Source: Pseudomonas triticifolii (GTDB lineage Bacteria; Pseudomonadota; Gammaproteobacteria; Pseudomonadales; Pseudomonadaceae). From it: a stretch of DNA of 64,000 bases. Numbering within the stretch: position 1 is the first letter of the stretch; each line of letters starts with the position of its first letter. The notes under the pieces were generated by a model. That model saw only the letters and a list, made by a program, of their open reading frames with translations, had not been told where the DNA came from and made no database searches. Below, in pieces: positions 45,422 to 53,682 of the stretch. The stretch spans positions 124,001 to 188,000 of the forward strand of contig NZ_JACONV010000001.1 of assembly GCF_014358015.1 (NCBI RefSeq), written 5' to 3'. The position numbers were made by a program, and so were the translations under genes.

Positions 45422-45445
45422 AAGGTTACTATCATCGGGAATGAT
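45422..45445 (-). promoter_or_regulatory. Candidate MexT (nod-box type) binding site upstream of mexE
   Basis: On the minus strand the sequence follows ATCA-N5-GATGAT-N4-ACCTT. The reported MexT consensus is ATCA-N5-GTCGAT-N4-ACYAT; spacing is exact and 12 of 15 fixed bases agree. It is about 76 bases before the mexE start. The match is by eye. Confidence 0.55.
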
Positions 45446-45592
45446 GACTGACCTGGCGATAGGCGCTAAGCAGAGCGGTTTTAGCGCGCTGAGATATTAT
45501 GATGTCGGTCAGCATCAAAGTGGTTGACACATTAAGATTGTGGTCATCATCATAGCTCCATCTTCAGTCCGTCCATTTGCGAAGGAAATCCC

Positions 45593-46447
45593 ATGGCGAT
45601 CCACAAACCCGTAGCGCTGGTGACCGGCGCTTCATCCGGCATCGGTGAAGCCACTGCCCATGCACTCGTTGCAGCAGGCTATAGCGTGTATGGCACGAGC
45701 CGGAAAGGGGCTCAGAGCGGCGAGCGTAACTTTCCGCTGTTGGCCCTTGATGTCACGGACGATGCTTCGGTTGAGGCCGTAGTGAAAGAACTGCTGTTGC
45801 TGGAAGGGCGTATCGACCTGCTGGTCAATAACGCTGGCTTCGGACTCGCACCCGCCGCCGCCGAGGAGAGTTCTATCGAGCAGGCCAAGGCCCTTTTCGA
45901 TACCAACTTCCTGGGCATTGTGCGCACGACGCGGGCTGTCGTACCGCACATGCGTCGACAGGGCAGTGGTCGTATTATCAACATCGGCTCGATCCTGGGT
46001 GTTGTGCCGGTGCCTTATGTGGCGCTCTATGCCGCCAGCAAGCACGCGGTCGAGGGCTATTCGGAGTCTGTGGACCACGAACTGCGCACCCACGGCATCA
46101 GGGTCACGGTCATCGAACCCGGTTACACCAGGACTCAGTTCGAGAACAACAACCTTGAGGCCGACGCCAAGATCGATCTTTACCACGACATCCGCGCGAG
46201 CGTTTCGAAGGTGGTCAGCCACGCGATGGCCAATGCCGACACTCCCGACGTCGTCGCCCAGGTGGTGCTCAAGGCCGCTGCCGCCGAGCACCCGAAGCTG
46301 CGTTACACCGCCGGTAAATCAGCAGGTCAGTTGCAGTTCATGCGTCGCTTCGCGCCAGCAGGTTTTCTGGATGCGGCCATCCGTAAAACCTTGAAACTGG
46401 ACGCAAAACCGCCAATGCAGGCCCAGCCGTCTCGTCAGACCCATTGA
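45593..46447 (+). CDS. SDR-family oxidoreductase
   Basis: Classical short-chain dehydrogenase of 284 aa. The nucleotide-binding TGASSGIG (11-18), the NNAG (79-82), the Ser133 in NIGSILG and the YAASK with Tyr146 and Lys150 are all in place. The long C-terminal tail resembles the oxidoreductases annotated as retinol dehydrogenase-like. It is divergent from mexE over about 246 bp, a place where electrophile-reducing enzymes under MexT control are often found. Substrate unknown; control by MexT is inference. Confidence 0.85.
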   Translation: MAIHKPVALVTGASSGIGEATAHALVAAGYSVYGTSRKGAQSGERNFPLLALDVTDDASVEAVVKELLLLEGRIDLLVNNAGFGLAPAAAEESSIEQAKALFDTNFLGIVRTTRAVVPHMRRQGSGRIINIGSILGVVPVPYVALYAASKHAVEGYSESVDHELRTHGIRVTVIEPGYTRTQFENNNLEADAKIDLYHDIRASVSKVVSHAMANADTPDVVAQVVLKAAAAEHPKLRYTAGKSAGQLQFMRRFAPAGFLDAAIRKTLKLDAKPPMQAQPSRQTH

Positions 46448-46538
46448 GCTGGCGAGAACCTGGCCGGGCAATAGATGTTCGCCAGGTCCGCGTTTACTCA
46501 CTACAGTGGTTCCCGATGGCAACTTCAGGAGGAACCCA

Positions 46539-47258
46539 ATGACGCTCCCAAAAGCGCTGGCGTTTGATGTCTTCGGAACCGTTGTGGACTGGCATTCAGG
46601 TATCGCGCGCGAGACGGCAACGTTCCTGTCCAGCAACCTGCCTTCGATCAGCCCTGAAGCGTTTGCACTGCAGTGGCGCGCACTGTACGCCCCGGCCATG
46701 CGCGAGTGCATCAACGAGGCAAGAGGCTTCGTGGTGCTGGACACCTTGCACCACGAGACGCTGCAGCAGCTGTTGACGAATTATGGCCTGGACGTCAGTC
46801 AGATTCATCCCGATGAGTTGTGGCGGCTTGCCCATGCCTGGCGTCGGCTGGATCCCTGGCCCGATGTGCCTGAAGGGCTGGCTCGACTGCGCACTCTCTT
46901 ACCCGTGGTGACGTTGTCCAATGCCAACGTTGAACTGATGATCGCGATGAACCGGTACAACGGTTTGCAGTGGGACGCGCTGCTGGGGGCGGAGTTTGCC
47001 CAGACCTATAAACCCGACCCTGCGGCGTACCTCACAACGGTCGAGGCCCTGGGCCTGAAGCCTCAGCAGTTGTGTCTGGTGGCATGCCATCACAGCGATC
47101 TGGCTGCTGCCAGAGACTGCGGTCTGATGACGGCATTTGTTCATCGGCCGAAGGAATACGGCGCAGCCCCGGCACCAGACGCAGACTACGCCCAGCACTG
47201 GGACTATGAAGCTGAAAGCTTTCTCGATCTTGCGCAGCAGCTTTCCCACCCAATGTGA
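46539..47258 (+). CDS. Haloacid dehalogenase type II
   Basis: HAD-family protein of 239 aa. Motif I AFDVFGTVVDWH has the nucleophile Asp followed by Phe-Gly-Thr, as in L-2-haloacid dehalogenases rather than phosphatases; motif II is VVTLSNANVELM; the conserved Lys lies in YKPDPAAYL; motif IV is VACHHSDLAAARDCGL. AGGAGGA stands just upstream of the ATG. True dehalogenase activity is not assured, as this subclass is often annotated by homology only. Confidence 0.85.
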   Translation: MTLPKALAFDVFGTVVDWHSGIARETATFLSSNLPSISPEAFALQWRALYAPAMRECINEARGFVVLDTLHHETLQQLLTNYGLDVSQIHPDELWRLAHAWRRLDPWPDVPEGLARLRTLLPVVTLSNANVELMIAMNRYNGLQWDALLGAEFAQTYKPDPAAYLTTVEALGLKPQQLCLVACHHSDLAAARDCGLMTAFVHRPKEYGAAPAPDADYAQHWDYEAESFLDLAQQLSHPM

Positions 47259-47295
47259 ACCTTGCGTTGATACAGCGCTCAGTTGTCAGGCTATG

Positions 47296-47455
47296 TACGA
47301 AAACTGGCTGAGCATCGGTGATGCTGCGTTAAAAACAGGCTCGTGCGCGAGTCTGATCGCAATGCTCGTGTGCAACCCGTAGCGTCGAACGCGACCCGGG
47401 TCGTTCCTCGCCTGTTTTTGCCGTGCCTGACCTTCGCTCGCCGGCTTTTCAAACG
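47296..47455. repeat. Dispersed palindromic repeat, copy A
   Basis: An imperfect palindrome of about 160 bp. AAAAACAGGC (47331-47340) and GCCTGTTTTT (47410-47419) are perfect inverted arms, with weaker pairing outside them. The left part, from TACGAAAACTGGCTG, is largely repeated at 54311. It fills the gap before the OPT gene. Such palindromic repeats are frequent between genes of P. syringae strains; no transposase is encoded. Confidence 0.6.
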
Positions 47456-47512
47456 GAGCCTAAGCCGCCGCGTCGAGTGAGCGCGCTGTTTCATTGTCGA
47501 TAAGGAATTCGC

Positions 47513-49267
47513 ATGCACCACGCCTCGCCATCGCTTTCTTCGCCGACTTCGCTGGCCGGACCTGTAGAGCGCGAGCTCAGTCTGCGCGCAGTAATCACCG
47601 GGATCGTGCTCGGTATTCTTCTGACGCCCTCCAATGTATACGCAGGGCTCAAGATCGGTTGGTCGTTCAACATGTCGATCATTGCCTTACTGATCGGCTA
47701 CGGCATCTGGCAAGGGCTGGCCCGACGCTCGGTAACGCAACTGCCCTGGACTCTGCACGAAAGCAATATCAATCAGACCGTGGCGTCTGCCGCGGCGTCG
47801 ATCATTTCCGGCGGGCTGGTCGCGCCGATTCCCGCCTATACGCTGCTCACCGGCCAGCAACTGGACGCCATCCCGATGATCGCCTGGGTGTTCTCGGTGA
47901 GCTTTCTGGGTATCTGGATCGCCTGGTATCTGCGGCCTTCACTGCTCAATGACAAGGCGCTGAAGTTCCCCGAAGGCATGGCGACGCTGGAAACCCTGTT
48001 GCACATCTACAATCACGGCCATGAAGCCGCGACGCGCTTGAAGGTTCTGCTCAGCGCCGCGTTACTGTCGGCATCGGTCAAATGGGTCGACACCTTTATG
48101 TGGGCGTTACCGCGCTGGTCGCCCAGCGCCCAACTGGAACGCCTGACCTTTACCGCTGACCCGTCCCTTCTGCTGGTGGGCTTTGGCGCGATTATCGGTA
48201 TTCGTGTGGGCCTTACCCTGCTGCTCGGCGCTTTGCTGGCGTGGGGCGGGCTGGCACCCTGGCTGCTGCAACAAGGCCTGGTGCAATTGCCGCCCGACAG
48301 CAGTGGTCCACAGTTCGCCGCACTGGTGGAATGGTTGCTGTGGCCGGGCGTGAGCCTGATGGTCTGCTCGACACTGGCCTCGCTGGCGATTCGACTGTGG
48401 TCGCTGTACAGCTCCAACAGGCACGGCGGCGGCACGTTGTGGGCGGTCCCCAAATTCGGGCCTGCCGCTGGTTTTCTGCTGGCAATCGTATTGGTGGTGA
48501 GTCTTCAGGCCATGCTGTTCGGCATCAATCTGTGGATGGCGCTGCTGACCATCCCGCTGGCGATCTGTCTGGCCGCCGTCGCCGCGCGCGTGGTCGGCGC
48601 GACCGGGATTCCGCCCATCGGTGCCATCGGCCAGTTGTCCCAGTTGAGCTTCGGCATCGTTGCGCCAGGGCAGGTGCCGATCAACCTGATGAGTGCCAAC
48701 ACCGCAGGCGGATCAGCAGGGCAGTGCACCGATCTCATGAACGACTTCAAAGTCGGCAAGGCCATTGGCGCAACGCCGCGCAAACAGCTGATCGCGCAGA
48801 CCCTGGGGATCTTCGTCGGCAGCATCGTGGGCGTTTGCGCGTACCTGGCCCTTATTCCCGATCCGCAAGGCATGCTGCTCACCGAAGAGTGGCCCGCACC
48901 TGCGGTGGCCACCTGGAAAGCGGTGGCACAAACCCTGACCCACGGGCTGGACTCGCTGTCCGCCAGCATCCGCTGGGCGATCTTCATCGGTGGCCTCTCT
49001 GGCGTGGTGCTGGGCATTCTCGACAGCGTGCTGCCTGCAAGCCGTGCCAGATTTTTGCCTAGCACCGCTGCGCTGGGTCTGGCGTTCGTGTTGCCCGCGT
49101 CGGTATCGCTGATGATGGCGCTCGGCGCGATCCTGACCTGGCTGGTGAGCTGCCGCTGGGCAAGCCTGACCGAGCGTTTCGCGATTACCGCAGCGGCGGG
49201 GTTGATTGCGGGGGAGAGTATGACCGGGGTGGGTGCGTCGTTTTGGCAAATGATGGGGAATGGTTGA
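47513..49267 (+). CDS. OPT-family oligopeptide/metal-chelate transporter
   Basis: Multi-spanning membrane protein of 584 aa with about 14 hydrophobic segments. The first membrane span LSLRAVITGIVLGILLTPSNVYAGLKIGWSFNMSI is the typical start of OPT transporters, and the signature LMSANTAGGSAGQCTDLMNDFKVGKAIGATPRKQ in the middle is also characteristic. OPT proteins import oligopeptides or metal-ligand complexes by proton symport; substrate unknown. It stands alone, after a repeat and followed by a REP-type element. Confidence 0.88.
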   Translation: MHHASPSLSSPTSLAGPVERELSLRAVITGIVLGILLTPSNVYAGLKIGWSFNMSIIALLIGYGIWQGLARRSVTQLPWTLHESNINQTVASAAASIISGGLVAPIPAYTLLTGQQLDAIPMIAWVFSVSFLGIWIAWYLRPSLLNDKALKFPEGMATLETLLHIYNHGHEAATRLKVLLSAALLSASVKWVDTFMWALPRWSPSAQLERLTFTADPSLLLVGFGAIIGIRVGLTLLLGALLAWGGLAPWLLQQGLVQLPPDSSGPQFAALVEWLLWPGVSLMVCSTLASLAIRLWSLYSSNRHGGGTLWAVPKFGPAAGFLLAIVLVVSLQAMLFGINLWMALLTIPLAICLAAVAARVVGATGIPPIGAIGQLSQLSFGIVAPGQVPINLMSANTAGGSAGQCTDLMNDFKVGKAIGATPRKQLIAQTLGIFVGSIVGVCAYLALIPDPQGMLLTEEWPAPAVATWKAVAQTLTHGLDSLSASIRWAIFIGGLSGVVLGILDSVLPASRARFLPSTAALGLAFVLPASVSLMMALGAILTWLVSCRWASLTERFAITAAAGLIAGESMTGVGASFWQMMGNG

Positions 49268-49323
49268 TAGCAGCTGTGCTGGATGGCGTGCTCAAAGTGA
49301 GTCAGCGCAGCGCATCCCAGACC

Positions 49324-49397
49324 GTGGGAGGCGGCTTGCCGTTTCAGTCATTGATGTGGCGCGTGATCACCCGTATCGCGAGCAAGCTCCCTCCCAC
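49324..49397. repeat. REP-like inverted pair
   Basis: GTGGGAGGCGGCTTGCCG faces GCGAGCAAGCTCCCTCCCAC across about 36 bases. This is the usual Pseudomonas REP-type half-sequence in inverted orientation, a typical intergenic element. Confidence 0.65.
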
Positions 49398-49726
49398 AGG
49401 AAGCCCGGTTTATTCAGTACGTGACGTATTTAAGCACATACCAGAATCTTCCCTTGGTGATGGAAGATGCAGATGGCGAGGGGGCGAATGCGTGATCCTG
49501 ACATGAAGAGTCAATCCCTTTGAGGTGAAGCGAGGCGGGCGCTGAGTCGTTGTGCATGACTCATCAACTGCTGATGCTCTGCAAGGTTACTTGCCCTCTG
49601 CGTAAACCGCGATAGCGCTTTGACCTTGCCTAAACACCGCCCGAGCAACGTTCGCTTCGGGGGCGGACATTGAGCGGAGCGCTCCCTCCTGTTCGGGAGC
49701 GCTCTGCACGGGATGTGCTCAGTCAA
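49398..49726. other. Intergenic stretch with a strong hairpin
   Basis: About 330 bp between the REP pair and nemA. A GAGCGCTCCC/GGGAGCGCTC stem at 49677-49706 lies shortly beyond the nemA stop; no T-run follows on the minus strand, so termination by it alone is doubtful. No persuasive ORF seen. Confidence 0.4.
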
Positions 49727-50851
49727 TCAGCTGTTGTAGACAGGATAATCCGTATACCCCTCAGCGCTCCCGCCATACACCGTCGCCGGGTTCAGCTCGT
49801 TCAACGGCCAGTCATTTTCAATCCGCGCAGGCAGGTCAGGGTTGGCCATGAACGGGCGGCCGAAGGCCACGAAGTCTGCGAGCCCGGACTCCAGCAATTT
49901 TGCGCCCGACTCAGCGTTGTAACGACCCGCGTAGATGATCGCGCCCTTGAAGGTATCGCGTACTGCGCGGCGGAAGGTTTCCGGCATGGCCGGGGCGTTG
50001 TCCCAGTCGGCTTCGGCGATGGAGAGGTAGGCGATGCCCACGTCCTGAAGCACCTTGATCGCTTCGATGTACGTGGTGTGTGGATCTTCCTCGACCATGC
50101 CCAGGTAGGTTCGGGCTTCATCGGTCGTGGTGAACAGCGGCGCAAAGCGCACGCCGACTTTTTCCTTGCCGATGCATTCGGCAACACCTGCGACCACTTC
50201 ACGCAGAAAGCGCAGGCGGTTTTGCAGCGAGCCGCCGTACTGATCGGTACGCAGGTTGCTGTGCGCGGAGATGAACTGGTTGACCAGATAACCGTTGGCG
50301 CAGTGCAGTTCGATGCCGTCGAAACCTGCGTCCATGGCATTGCGGGCAGCCTGGATGTAGAGCTGGATCAGTTCCTGTACTTCATCGGTGCTCAGCGCAC
50401 GTGGAGCGGAGGGCGGAACCAGTTCGCCTGCGCCAGGGGCTGTTTCGATGAACACACTGACGCGATCAGTGGCAACCGCAGAGGCCGACACGGGGGCGTC
50501 GCCATTCGGCTGCAAGGCGGTGTGGGACACCCGGCCAACGTGCCAGAGTTGAGCGAAAATCACTCCATCTTTCGCATGCACGGCTTCGGTGACTTTGCGC
50601 CAGCCAGCAACTTGCTCGGCGGTATGAATGCCTGGTGTCCAGGCATAACCCTGTCCGCGCGGCTCGATCTGCGTGCCTTCGGTGACCAGCAGACCGGCCC
50701 CGGCGCGCTGCTGGTAATACTCGGCCATCAGTTCGTTGGCGACATTGCCTGGTTGTGTGCTGCGTTGACGGGTCAGCGGCGGCAGGACGATACGATTTTT
50801 CAGCGTGTGGGTGCCCAGCGTGGCGGGCTTGAAGAAGCTGCTGTTGTTCAT
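49727..50851 (-). CDS. nemA: Old yellow enzyme, N-ethylmaleimide reductase type
   Basis: FMN-dependent alkene reductase of 374 aa that reduces N-ethylmaleimide, nitro compounds and other activated alkenes. The N-terminal FFKPATLGTHTLKNRIVLPPLTRQRS is typical; substrate-binding residues in GIELHCANGYLVNQFISAHSNLRTDQYGGS include the His-Asn pair and the Tyr. The C-terminal flavin site is IYAGRYN and VAFGRPFMANPDL. Upstream lies a TAGACCAGTCG operator copy, so it is probably repressed by the TetR-type regulator at 51853. Confidence 0.9.
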   Translation of the reverse strand: MNNSSFFKPATLGTHTLKNRIVLPPLTRQRSTQPGNVANELMAEYYQQRAGAGLLVTEGTQIEPRGQGYAWTPGIHTAEQVAGWRKVTEAVHAKDGVIFAQLWHVGRVSHTALQPNGDAPVSASAVATDRVSVFIETAPGAGELVPPSAPRALSTDEVQELIQLYIQAARNAMDAGFDGIELHCANGYLVNQFISAHSNLRTDQYGGSLQNRLRFLREVVAGVAECIGKEKVGVRFAPLFTTTDEARTYLGMVEEDPHTTYIEAIKVLQDVGIAYLSIAEADWDNAPAMPETFRRAVRDTFKGAIIYAGRYNAESGAKLLESGLADFVAFGRPFMANPDLPARIENDWPLNELNPATVYGGSAEGYTDYPVYNS

Positions 50852-50869
50852 TGGTATACCTTGCTTTCA

Positions 50870-50892
50870 GGTCTAATTAGACCAGTCGACTA
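50870..50892. promoter_or_regulatory. NemR-type operator upstream of nemA
   Basis: A perfect palindrome GGTCTAATTAGACC (50870-50883) overlaps TAGACCAGTCGACTA (50878-50892), about 20-40 bases before the nemA start. The core TAGACCAGTCG recurs at 51747 and, inverted, at 51823. Confidence 0.65.
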
Positions 50893-50969
50893 TAAGTCGG
50901 ATAAAAAATAAACCGTGTGACAGGCACACGGTTTTCGGAACGTGCTGCAAGAGGTGTCGGCTAGGTCGA

Positions 50970-51647
50970 TCAGCCAAGCATCTTCAGCAGTTTTTCGGCG
51001 ACCGCCGCAGAACTGGCTGGGTTCTGGCCGGTAACCAGTTGTCCATCAGCCACCACATGCACCTGCCAGTCAGCGACTTTGGAGTAGCGTGCGCCGAGGC
51101 GTTGAAACTCGTCCTCGATCAGGAATGGCACGACATCGGTCAGGCCGACAGCAGCCTCTTCGGCGTTGGTGAAGCCGGTGACTTCTCGATGCTGAATCAA
51201 TGGCTTGCCGTCTGCCCCGACAACGTGACGCAGCACCCCCGGCGCGTGACAGACAAAACCGTGGGGCTTGTTGCTACGAGCGAACGCTTCAATCAAGGCA
51301 ATCGAATGCTTGTCTTCAGCCAGGTCCCACAGCGGGCCATGGCCGCCCGGGTAGAACACGGCATCAAAGTCATCAGCGCTGACGTCTGCCAGACGCCCGG
51401 TGGTGGCCAGTGCCTGTTGAGCGGCATGGTCGTTACGGAAGCGGTCAGTCTCTGCGGTCTGTGCGTCCGGCTCATCGCTTTTCGGATCCAGCGGTGGCTG
51501 ACCACCGGCCGGCGACACCAGCGTGATCTCGGCGCCAGCGTCCTTGAAGGCGAAGTAGGGCGCGGCGAACTCTTCCAGCCAGAAGCCGGTTTTCTTGCCG
51601 GTGTTGCCGAGCTGATCGTGGGAAGTCAAAACCATCAAGATTTTCAT
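50970..51647 (-). CDS. DJ-1/PfpI family protein, Hsp31-like
   Basis: Type 1 glutamine amidotransferase-like protein of 225 aa. The nucleophile Cys lies in GFVCHAPGVLRHV and the N-terminal Glu in TGFWLEEFAAPYFAF; the YPGGHGPLWDLAED loop precedes the Cys. The length and this pattern match the Hsp31/glyoxalase III branch, which handles methylglyoxal and other carbonyls without glutathione. A NemR-type operator lies 100 bases upstream, shared with nemR, making nemA and this gene one electrophile-response regulon. Confidence 0.87.
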   Translation of the reverse strand: MKILMVLTSHDQLGNTGKKTGFWLEEFAAPYFAFKDAGAEITLVSPAGGQPPLDPKSDEPDAQTAETDRFRNDHAAQQALATTGRLADVSADDFDAVFYPGGHGPLWDLAEDKHSIALIEAFARSNKPHGFVCHAPGVLRHVVGADGKPLIQHREVTGFTNAEEAAVGLTDVVPFLIEDEFQRLGARYSKVADWQVHVVADGQLVTGQNPASSAAVAEKLLKMLG

Positions 51648-51746
51648 AGCGCACCCTGTAATTGGTCAGGCATTAGCGACTGCAACGAATTTGCGTGCAC
51701 TGAGTACCTGTGGAATAGGTTGACGGGGCGCAGCATAGTTTCAAAT

Positions 51747-51761
51747 TAGACCAGTCGTCTA
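51747..51761. promoter_or_regulatory. NemR-type operator, second copy
   Basis: TAGACCAGTCGTCTA, with perfect TAGAC/GTCTA arms, between the divergent DJ-1 and nemR genes. It shares the 11-base core TAGACCAGTCG with the nemA site. Confidence 0.65.
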
Positions 51762-51818
51762 GTATTTTTTTACTTGGGGATTTTTCGCCATCGAATGTGG
51801 CAAACTCTCGGTCCTTCG

Positions 51819-51834
51819 AATACGACTGGTCTAT
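51819..51834. promoter_or_regulatory. NemR-type operator, third copy
   Basis: TACGACTGGTCTA, the inverse of TAGACCAGTCGTA, lies about 20 bases before the nemR start. It suggests autorepression. Confidence 0.6.
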
Positions 51835-51852
51835 TGCCTGGTAATCCGCCCC

Positions 51853-52437
51853 ATGAAGCCGACCTACGACGACACCCGCCAACACCTGCTCGACACCGGC
51901 CACCGGATGATGGCCGAGCGTGGATTCACCAGCGTTGGCCTGAACGAACTCTTGCAGGCGGCAGGCGTGCCGAAGGGCTCGTTCTACCACTACTTCAAAT
52001 CCAAGGAGCTGTATGGCCAGGCGTTGCTGGAGGATTACTTCGTGGGCTATCTGGCCGACATGGAGCGGCGCCTCACGCTGCCTGATCTGAACGCTTACGA
52101 GCGTCTGATGGATTACTGGCAGGGCTGGCAGGCTCGCTGTGTACCGGACGGACAAGGCGATGAGTGTCTGGTGGTCAAGCTCAGCGCCGAAGTTTCCGAC
52201 CTGTCCGAGACCATGCGCCTGACCCTGCGTGATGGTACTGAGCGAGTGGTGTCGCGTATCACCACCTGCATCGAGCAGGGCCAGGTTGATAAATGCCTGC
52301 CTGCCGGAGATGCCCGTGAACTGGCGGAAACCCTCTATCAGCTTTGGCTGGGGGCCAGTCTGTTGAACAAACTCCAGCGCACGGGGCAGTCGCTGGGCAG
52401 GGCGATGGCAACGACCAAGCGGTTGCTGGGTGTTTGA
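51853..52437 (+). CDS. nemR: TetR-family regulator, NemR-like
   Basis: A 194-aa TetR/AcrR repressor. The DNA-binding domain (RQHLLDTGHRMMAERGFTSVGLNELLQAAGVPKGSFYHYFKSKELYGQALLEDYF, residues 9-63) is clear; the C-terminal ligand domain has Cys in ARCVPDGQGDECLVVK and CIEQGQVDKCLPAG. NemR of E. coli senses electrophiles by Cys modification, and these Cys could do so, though this is inference. It sits next to nemA and a DJ-1-type gene and shares an operator core with both. Confidence 0.87.
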   Translation: MKPTYDDTRQHLLDTGHRMMAERGFTSVGLNELLQAAGVPKGSFYHYFKSKELYGQALLEDYFVGYLADMERRLTLPDLNAYERLMDYWQGWQARCVPDGQGDECLVVKLSAEVSDLSETMRLTLRDGTERVVSRITTCIEQGQVDKCLPAGDARELAETLYQLWLGASLLNKLQRTGQSLGRAMATTKRLLGV

Positions 52438-53054
52438 GTCGGTTGTTCATCCTTGGCGGGCGACTTCCTCTCAGGTCGCAGTTGGCATTGGTCAACATTC
52501 GGCAAATCAGCTCATGGCAGCCACTCTGATCATTGCGCATGTTCGCTCCGCATCTGGCACTCGACATGATTGACGAGATGGTCGTCACGCAGGAAGGAAT
52601 CCTCGGACAGCTTCTGCCGCTAAAAAACTGACGCACCGCCGCTGAACCCATCGCATTACATAAATGCAAACTCGTGCCCTCTTGCGGCTTACTCCTTTAT
52701 CGACAGCCCGCACGACCAGCAGCGATTCCATTCGACAAGCCACTAACTTGGACAATCATCCCAAGAACTTGACATGCATCATGTCGCAATATGGTCAGTG
52801 GAGACGGTCGTCGATTTACGAGGTGACCTTCTGCAAGGGACCAAGTGGATATCACCCGATGGATGTGATACCGGAAGCTCTTTGACTGGACCGTGGGCTG
52901 ACTTTTCAGGCCGTTAGATCGGAATGATGCCTCCCGGATCATTGACCAGAGTCTGACTCATCGCGCATTGGCGGTGTAAGTTAGCATCGGTTCAGAATAT
53001 GCGTCGGGCTGATCTGTTTGGGGTCAACGGTTACGTGCAAGGAGGCGTTGCAGG
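52438..53054. other. Gene-poor stretch before the immunity cluster
   Basis: About 617 bp with no convincing gene. A 30-codon ORF (52539-52631, ending in IDEMVVTQEGILGQLLPLKN) reads like the end of a real protein and may be a remnant. Nothing else is recognised. Confidence 0.35.
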
Positions 53055-53675
53055 ATGTTCAAGCTTATTTCGTTTCGCGAGACAGTAGAGGCTATTGCCG
53101 CCTGCTCTGATGATCGGGCGCTATGGCAGCGATACGCGTGGGTCTACGTTGAGGGTGATACAGCGTTGCTGGAGAGCCGCTTTTACCTGGTGTCGAATAG
53201 TGATGAAGACGATGAACGTCGCCTGCTGGACTTTGCCGATCGGCACGACCTTTCTTCATGCCTGGAAGCGGCCAGTTTTGCAGACGTGTTGAGTGTACAG
53301 AAGCGACAGCAGCCGCACTCCAGCCTGGAGGACTACGCTATCGCTCTTGAGCATTACTCTGAGCAGGATGCCTTCCTGGAGGTGCCTGGCGGTGATGACC
53401 CAAAGCCCGCAGAACCCGGCTTGTCGCGCGACTTATACGCCGAGTACGACCTGTTTCTGGCTGAATGCGCGCCTGACCGGTTGACCGTTGCGGCGCGGGA
53501 GGTCAGCGCTGTCCTTGAAATCAACATTGCCAACGCGTTGCAGGGTTGTCGGGCTTTGCCCTTGTGCCTGGGAGAGCGCTTGACCGGCGATCAGTGCATA
53601 CAGATCGAAGCGCGTTTTTCCGCGCTTTCGGTTCCGTTGCAGCGAGTGACCCATCGCTCATTTCCCTGGCAATAA
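53055..53675 (+). CDS. Immunity-like protein with paralogous N-terminal domain
   Basis: A 206-aa cytoplasmic protein. The first 120 residues resemble the 109-aa product encoded at 54517-54846: both contain a short turn of the type SLE-x-Y-x-x-A-x-E and QDAF/NDAF followed by a conserved acidic residue. The last 60 residues (VSAVLEINIANALQGCRALPLCLGE) have the pattern of a ribosomal L7/L12-type tail domain. GGAGGC lies before the ATG. It is part of a run of immunity-type genes; binding partner unknown. Confidence 0.62.
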   Translation: MFKLISFRETVEAIAACSDDRALWQRYAWVYVEGDTALLESRFYLVSNSDEDDERRLLDFADRHDLSSCLEAASFADVLSVQKRQQPHSSLEDYAIALEHYSEQDAFLEVPGGDDPKPAEPGLSRDLYAEYDLFLAECAPDRLTVAAREVSAVLEINIANALQGCRALPLCLGERLTGDQCIQIEARFSALSVPLQRVTHRSFPWQ

Positions 53676-53682
53676 GCCGGCT

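Noticed and set aside
45510..45540. Second MexT-like box on the plus strand (ATCA-N5-GTTGAC) before the SDR gene
   Set aside because: Only the first half matches; the third element does not, so it was left out.
49511..49726. 71-codon minus-strand ORF after nemA
   Set aside because: No ribosome-binding site, runs through the GAGCGCTCCC hairpin, and no resemblance to a family.
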